A DNA stretch of 19,329 bases from Oscillospiraceae bacterium. GTDB taxonomy: Bacteria > Bacillota > Clostridia > Oscillospirales > UBA929. The stretch is taken from positions 1 through 19,329 of the forward strand of contig WRCJ01000023.1 of the NCBI GenBank assembly GCA_009784085.1, given 5' to 3'. The translations under genes were made by a program, and so were the position numbers. Under the pieces are notes generated by a model that ran no database searches, was not told the DNA's origin, and worked only from the letters and a program-made list of their open reading frames with translations. Every line of letters starts with the position of its first letter. Within the stretch, counting starts at the first letter, position 1. Shown piece after piece: positions 15,178 to 19,329 of the stretch.

Positions 15178-17706
15178 TTGCTTATGTATCTGCAATACGC
15201 CGCGCCCGCGCAGTTGTGGACTTCCGCGTTGCCGGTGGGCAATGGAAGCTTGGGAGGCATGGTTTTTGGCGGCGTGGAAAGCGAGCGGATACAACTCAAT
15301 CACGACACGCTCTGGTCTGGATGCCCCAGGGAAGGGGACAACCCCGAGGCGTTGGAAATACTGCCGGAGATCCGCCGGCTGATCTCCCTGAAGGATTACG
15401 GAGGCGCCCAACGGTTGTCGAAGCGGCTGATGGGTCCATACACGCAGTCCTATTTGCCGTTGGGCGATCTTACAATCCGTTTTGGGCACGGCGATGTGAC
15501 TACCTCGTATCAGCGCAGGCTGGACCTGGATACCGCAGTGGTTGCGACCGACTACAGCATCGGGGGCGCACATTACCGGCGCCGCGTATTTGCCTCTTTC
15601 CCAGACAACGTGCTGGTGGTACGGCTGGAAGCCGACAACCCGGGCGCGCTTTTTTTTCGCGCTGGTCTGTCCAGTCCGCTGAGGTATAGGACCGGCACGG
15701 AAAACGGGCTTCTCCATTTGTACGGGCAGGCGCCGGAATACGTGGCGCCGCCATATTACCATATCGAGAACCCCATTGCCTATGGGGACGAAGAGATGAC
15801 GGAGGCCCTGCGTTTTCATGCCGCGCTGTGCATAAAAACCGACGGGATCGTTTGCGCGGAGGCAAATGGATTGTGCGTGTCGGGCGCATCGCGCGCCGTC
15901 TTGGTTCTGGCGGCGTCCACTACGTTCCATGACGGGCGGCCCGCAGAGGGAAAAGCAGTGGCAATGGCAGTGGCAATGGCAGTGGCAATGGCAAAGGCAA
16001 TGGCAAAGCGGAACATTGAGACGCTGCGGAATGCCTTGGATATGCCGTATGAAACGTTGCGGCAACGGCATATTGACGACTATCGCGGGCTGTTCGCGCG
16101 TGTTGCGCTCCACCTGGGGCACAAGGCCGATGACACGGGTACCGTGGTCGAAGATACGGACAAACGTGTGGAGCGGTTCGCCGGGGTGGAGCGGTTTGCC
16201 GGGGTGGAGCGGTTCGCCGGGGTGGAGCGGTTCGCCGGGGATGATTTGGCGCTTGTACAGCTCGTCTTTCAGTACGGCCGCTATCTACTGATTGCTTCCT
16301 CACGCGAAGGATCGCAAGCGGCCAATCTGCAGGGCATTTGGAACGCAGAAACCCGACCGCCTTGGAGTTCCAATTACACGCTCAACATCAACACACAAAT
16401 GAATTACTGGCCGGCGGAGACATGCAGTGTAAGCGAATGCCACCAGCCTCTTTTTGCGCTGATTGAGAGGCTTTCGAAAACGGGGGCGCGGACAGCGGCG
16501 GTTCATTATGGCGCGCGAGGCTGGACAGCGCACCATAACACGGATATCTGGGGGCAAAGCGCGCCTGTCGGGCAACACGGCCATGGGGATCCGGTATGGG
16601 CGATTTGGCCGATGGGCGGCGTATGGCTGTGCCGGCACCTGTGGGAGCATTACGATTTTTCCAGGGATGAGGGTTTTCTCCGGGATACGGCCTATCCGAT
16701 CATGAAACAAGCGGCGCTGTTCTGTCTTGACTTTTTGATCGAAACCCCGGAAGGGCAGCTTGTCACCTCGCCAAGCACTTCGCCGGAACATAAATTCCGT
16801 ACGGGCGACGGTGTTTTCGGTGTGGGTGCGGGCGCCACGCTGGACTTGACACTGATACGGGAATTGTTTTCCCATTGCATTTTGGCTTGCGAGATACTTC
16901 GGGCGGACAGTCGTTTCATGGAAGAGTTAAGGGCAAAGCTCCCTAAATTGACGCCATACCGTATCGGCGCCGGAGGACGCTTGCAGGAGTGGCGGGAGGA
17001 TTTCGCGGACGCGGAAACCTATCACAGGCACTGCTCGCACCTCTATGGCCTGTACCCTGGCGATGCGCTCTTCGAGCCACAGGCGCGCGCATTCATGCAA
17101 GCCGCCAGGACTTCCCTAGAGATCCGGGGCGACGAGGGTACCGGCTGGAGCCTGGGCTGGAAGATATGCCTGTGGGCGAGGCTACGGGATGGCAGTCGCG
17201 CTGAAACGCTGATACGCAAGTTCTTGTCGCCGACATGGCAGGCGCGGAATATGCCAGCTCCAGAGCTGGAGCCAGAGCCAGAGCCGGAGCCGGAGCCTGA
17301 GGGTGTGTTTCACGGCGGGGTGTATCCGAATCTCTTCTGTGCGCATCCCCCCTTCCAAATCGACGGTAACTTTGCCTTTACCGCCGGAATAGCCGAAATG
17401 CTCCTGCAATCGCACAGGGGTTTCATAGAATTGCTGCCTGCCTTGCCCGAAACGTGGCCTGAAGGCGCCGTCACGGGGCTACGGGCCAGGGGCGGCTTTA
17501 CCGTGGATATCGAATGGGGAAAGGGCAGGCTGGCAAAGGCCGCGATAAGTTCTACCCAAGGAGGGCTTTGCGCCATCTTGTTAGCGGCACCCGCGAAAGT
17601 GTCGAAAAACGGGGTATCCGTGACACTGCGTCCTGGCGAAAACGGCGTCGCGCGGTTTGACACACAAGCGGGCGACACGTATGATATTTCATTTCGGGGA
17701 GGCTGA
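15178..17706 (+). CDS. GH95 alpha-L-fucosidase-type glycoside hydrolase with in-frame repeat insertions
   Basis: GH95 enzymes hydrolyse alpha-1,2-linked L-fucose (some alpha-L-galactose) by inversion, with an N-terminal beta domain and an (alpha/alpha)6 barrel. The N-terminus (LWTSALPVGNGSLGGMVFGG, then LNHDTLWSG) is the family signature. Residues matching the recalled catalytic set of bifidobacterial AfcA are N403 and N405 (LNINTQMNYWPAE), E537 (TSPSTSPEH) and D729 (HPPFQIDGNF). Length is 842 residues, a little above the usual 750-800. The excess comes largely from three low-complexity insertions: Ala-Val-Ala-Met repeats (about 260-277), four VERFAG units (331-354) and a Pro-Glu run (about 695-708) just before the D729 motif. 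No signal peptide is seen, so it probably acts in the cytoplasm on imported oligosaccharides. TTG 15178 has ideal spacing (7) from AGGAGG at 15165-15170; ATG 15184 is the alternative. It lies 35 bases after the regulator gene and is probably cotranscribed with it. Confidence 0.92.
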   Translation: MLMYLQYAAPAQLWTSALPVGNGSLGGMVFGGVESERIQLNHDTLWSGCPREGDNPEALEILPEIRRLISLKDYGGAQRLSKRLMGPYTQSYLPLGDLTIRFGHGDVTTSYQRRLDLDTAVVATDYSIGGAHYRRRVFASFPDNVLVVRLEADNPGALFFRAGLSSPLRYRTGTENGLLHLYGQAPEYVAPPYYHIENPIAYGDEEMTEALRFHAALCIKTDGIVCAEANGLCVSGASRAVLVLAASTTFHDGRPAEGKAVAMAVAMAVAMAKAMAKRNIETLRNALDMPYETLRQRHIDDYRGLFARVALHLGHKADDTGTVVEDTDKRVERFAGVERFAGVERFAGVERFAGDDLALVQLVFQYGRYLLIASSREGSQAANLQGIWNAETRPPWSSNYTLNINTQMNYWPAETCSVSECHQPLFALIERLSKTGARTAAVHYGARGWTAHHNTDIWGQSAPVGQHGHGDPVWAIWPMGGVWLCRHLWEHYDFSRDEGFLRDTAYPIMKQAALFCLDFLIETPEGQLVTSPSTSPEHKFRTGDGVFGVGAGATLDLTLIRELFSHCILACEILRADSRFMEELRAKLPKLTPYRIGAGGRLQEWREDFADAETYHRHCSHLYGLYPGDALFEPQARAFMQAARTSLEIRGDEGTGWSLGWKICLWARLRDGSRAETLIRKFLSPTWQARNMPAPELEPEPEPEPEPEGVFHGGVYPNLFCAHPPFQIDGNFAFTAGIAEMLLQSHRGFIELLPALPETWPEGAVTGLRARGGFTVDIEWGKGRLAKAAISSTQGGLCAILLAAPAKVSKNGVSVTLRPGENGVARFDTQAGDTYDISFRGG
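15955..16008 (+). repeat. 12-bp tandem repeat (GCAGTGGCAATG) inside the GH95 gene
   Basis: Three exact 12-bp units (15955-15990), a fourth with GTG changed to AAG (15991-16002) and a half unit GCAAAG (16003-16008) encode the Ala-Val-Ala-Met / Ala-Lys run. The insertion is in frame and lies between the N-terminal domain and the barrel. Confidence 0.95.
16168..16239 (+). repeat. 18-bp minisatellite, four copies, encoding VERFAG inside the GH95 gene
   Basis: Units at 16168-16185, 16186-16203, 16204-16221 and 16222-16239 are identical except for one synonymous C-to-T in the second. The near-identity points to recent expansion. The array lies just before the barrel helix that begins DDLALVQLVFQYGRYLL. 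Confidence 0.96.
17260..17301 (+). repeat. (CCNGAG)7 imperfect repeat encoding a Pro-Glu run in the GH95 gene
   Basis: Seven six-base units from CCA GAG to CCT GAG (one has CTG in place of CCN) encode PELEPEPEPEPEPE. It sits about 20 residues before the HPPFQIDGNF active-site motif, so it must loop out near the catalytic cleft if the enzyme is active. Confidence 0.93.
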
Positions 17707-17722
17707 AAACAACACCGGTCAT

Positions 17723-17783
17723 AGAATAGTTCACAAAAATGTAGAATTGTTTTCTTTTGTTTTTATAGAAAATACTTTATAAT
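17723..17783 (+). promoter_or_regulatory. Promoter C with tandem AGAATWGT boxes, upstream of the GH98-like gene
   Basis: AGAATAGT (17723-17730) and AGAATTGT (17743-17750) are direct repeats exactly 20 bp apart, in the reverse order of variants compared with the boxes before the binding-protein gene. The second box starts 35 bp before a perfect TATAAT (17778-17783). The -35 position (TTTTGT, 17755-17760, spacer 17) is poor. The TGTAGAATTGT 11-mer (17740-17750) is identical to those at 7715 and 9178. Confidence 0.72.
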
Positions 17784-17837
17784 GGGGGTAACATGTGTGA
17801 ATAGCACAGCCAAACTTTTAGAAGAAGGATGATGATC

Positions 17838-19329
17838 ATGAAAACACGTAGGCAAATTCTCTCGGTGCTCATCGCGCTGACCCTGTTGCTTTCGATGGGA
17901 TTTTTCGCCGCGCCCCCCGCCCTCGCCGATCCCATCGTCGCCGCCGCCGCCGCCGATGATGATTCATTCAGGCGTCCCATCAATAGCGACAACCCGTTGC
18001 TCATGATAACCGTGCCGATGGGGCACAATTATGCCTGGGATCCGGCGTTCCGCAGGGACGTAAACTACCGCGCACAAGACTTCAAACAAATTTGGACGCA
18101 AATACCCGAAGATGTCCGCCCCTATGTTGGGTTGGTACTGCATTTCGGAGCCGTCTACAACAGGATTGTCTCCGTAGTGGAAGCGCGCGACTGGATCGAA
18201 CATAACGTCGCGGCGGCAGGGCAGCTTGATATCCCCGTGTACCTGATTTACGGCGGGACGCGAAGCCGCGCCATGGTCACGCTGAACGCCGGCGACCCCG
18301 ACATCGCCGTCCGGGGACAGGACAGGTGGGCCTTCCTCAGATACCTCTACGAAACATACCCCAATTTCTGCGGCACGACAACCTCTGAACAGACGGGCGA
18401 CAATGTTGTGACAGACACGACATTGCTGGTGGAACTCGCGGCCCAGTACGGCGGCCACCATATCTATTCGTCCCAGGAACATCAGAATGTGCTGGAGGGC
18501 GGTAGCCAGTTGAATTCACAGTCAGGCTACGACAGGATGAAAGCAGTGGGCAAACATCTTATCTGGGTACCCAAAAGGATGCGCAACTCCAACAACTACG
18601 ATGACTCCCTGGGGATGGGCATGGTACTTGACGGGGTCGCCGGTGGTTGGGGACCCTACTTTGACGGGTACAACTGGCGCCCGCAGAATTATTTTGGCTA
18701 TGGCATAAGTTGGGCTGACTGCCGCAGCCGTCTCATGCCGGAGCTGGATTCCGCGCGCTACATGATTGACGCCGCCATGAACGGCGCCACGGTCATACAT
18801 TTCGAGAACCAGATGGACCTGCCGGCCACGAACAGCATATTGACGCCGCTGTTCTGGCAGTCGGTACTGCCGGCCTTCCGTTATATGCTGGCCATTGACA
18901 TACCGGACCGGGAGGCACTCTTTGAGATGTCAAACATTGCCTTCTCTAACCACAGGGTTGCCTTAAAAACGCTCCTCACCGGGGGCACCAGTACCACAAC
19001 GATCAATACGGACGAGCCGGGATGCTTCGACTTCTACGAGGGGCTTTACGAAATCCTGAAAGGGCACAACGATAATACCGGCTCCAACCTAAGCCATTTC
19101 GGGCGTTCTTCCGGACGGTATGGGATGATCCCGATTCTGCCCAAATTCGCCTCGGCCGCGACGCGGGCGCGTTTTGAGGACGACCCCGGCAAATTGCTGC
19201 TGACATCCGACAATTACAGGACGCTTCTCCCCGATTTGGCGGCCAAGGTAGCCTTGTTCGATACGTACTATCCCGAGGTGTCCACAGGGGAGCTGACGGT
19301 GCAGAAAGGCAAGACCAAGGACGGCGCCG
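17838..19329 (+). CDS. Secreted GH98-like glycoside hydrolase (endo-beta-galactosidase type), 3' end beyond the window
   Basis: The start is ATG 17838, 8 bases after AAGGA (17825-17829); ATG 17832 is too close to that site. The frame stays open to the window edge (497 codons). Residues 1-30 are a signal peptide ending ALA, followed by an Ala/Asp-rich segment. The mature part begins RRPINSDNPLLMI and has IPEDVRPYVGLVLHFG, YIYGG-like barrel strands, SSQEHQ, DSLGMGMVLDGVAGGWGPYF and GATVIHFENQMD, which fit the GH98 catalytic module. E184, D276 and E323 have nearly the spacing of the recalled pneumococcal GH98 acid and bases (E158, D251, E301). GH98 enzymes release blood-group A/B or related oligosaccharides from mucin-type glycans, which suits the GH95 and GH84 neighbours. 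A less common barrel family is possible. The gene has its own box-bearing promoter. Confidence 0.72.
   Translation, partial: MKTRRQILSVLIALTLLLSMGFFAAPPALADPIVAAAAADDDSFRRPINSDNPLLMITVPMGHNYAWDPAFRRDVNYRAQDFKQIWTQIPEDVRPYVGLVLHFGAVYNRIVSVVEARDWIEHNVAAAGQLDIPVYLIYGGTRSRAMVTLNAGDPDIAVRGQDRWAFLRYLYETYPNFCGTTTSEQTGDNVVTDTTLLVELAAQYGGHHIYSSQEHQNVLEGGSQLNSQSGYDRMKAVGKHLIWVPKRMRNSNNYDDSLGMGMVLDGVAGGWGPYFDGYNWRPQNYFGYGISWADCRSRLMPELDSARYMIDAAMNGATVIHFENQMDLPATNSILTPLFWQSVLPAFRYMLAIDIPDREALFEMSNIAFSNHRVALKTLLTGGTSTTTINTDEPGCFDFYEGLYEILKGHNDNTGSNLSHFGRSSGRYGMIPILPKFASAATRARFEDDPGKLLLTSDNYRTLLPDLAAKVALFDTYYPEVSTGELTVQKGKTKDGA

Noticed and set aside
15955..16239. CRISPR-like interpretation of the GH95 repeats
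   Set aside because: The units are directly adjacent with no unique spacers, are 12 or 18 bp long and keep the reading frame, so they are simple tandem repeats.

Overview
The window reads as a host-glycan (mucin or blood-group type) degradation and uptake locus from a Gram-positive anaerobe, most likely a clostridial member of the Bacillota. The pointers are AGGAGG-type ribosome binding sites, sigma-A-like promoters, a lipoprotein-anchored CUT1 sugar ABC importer with no ATPase gene beside it, a YesM/YesN-type two-component pair, and secreted enzymes built from LamG, FIVAR and Big_2 modules. No species can be named from the sequence. All recognised genes are on the + strand.

Layout. Positions 1-500 are the 3' end of a large secreted modular protein (LamG end, FIVAR, Big_2). 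A hairpin and a promoter follow, then a membrane protein (660-1619) with collagen-like Gly-X-Y repeats before its single membrane helix. Next is a 1,881-residue secreted protein (1872-7517) carrying two complete GH84 (beta-N-acetylglucosaminidase/NAGidase) modules, then discoidin-like, FIVAR and Big_2 modules. Its last module is almost identical in DNA to the one ending at 500. After a strong hairpin (7590-7624) come a zinc-dependent sugar/polyol dehydrogenase with a 12-Asp tail (7806-8894) and the stump of an aldo/keto reductase (8898-9182). The importer follows: solute-binding lipoprotein 9283-10644 and permeases 10742-11650 and 11654-12475. Then come the sensor kinase (12564-14372), the AraC-type response regulator (14390-15142) and a GH95 alpha-L-fucosidase-type enzyme (15178-17706). 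The window ends inside a secreted GH98-like endo-beta-galactosidase (17838 to the edge).

Working model (inference). Secreted GH98 and GH84 enzymes cut host glycans outside the cell. The binding lipoprotein and two permeases import the oligosaccharides. GH95, which shows no signal peptide, removes fucose inside the cell, and the dehydrogenase handles a released sugar or polyol. The kinase senses an external ligand and the AraC-type regulator switches on target promoters.

The main unexpected signal is regulatory. Three promoters (before the dehydrogenase, the binding protein and the GH98-like gene) share an 8-base box AGAATWGT. In two of them it occurs as a direct repeat exactly 20 bp apart, with the downstream copy 34-35 bp before the -10; in the third the second copy is degenerate. 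All three have weak -35 regions, whereas the kinase gene has a near-consensus promoter without clear boxes. This is the geometry expected of an AraC-family activator, and such a regulator is encoded in the same locus. The second unusual theme is a high density of short tandem duplications, both between genes and in frame inside enzymes (three in GH95, one in the dehydrogenase).
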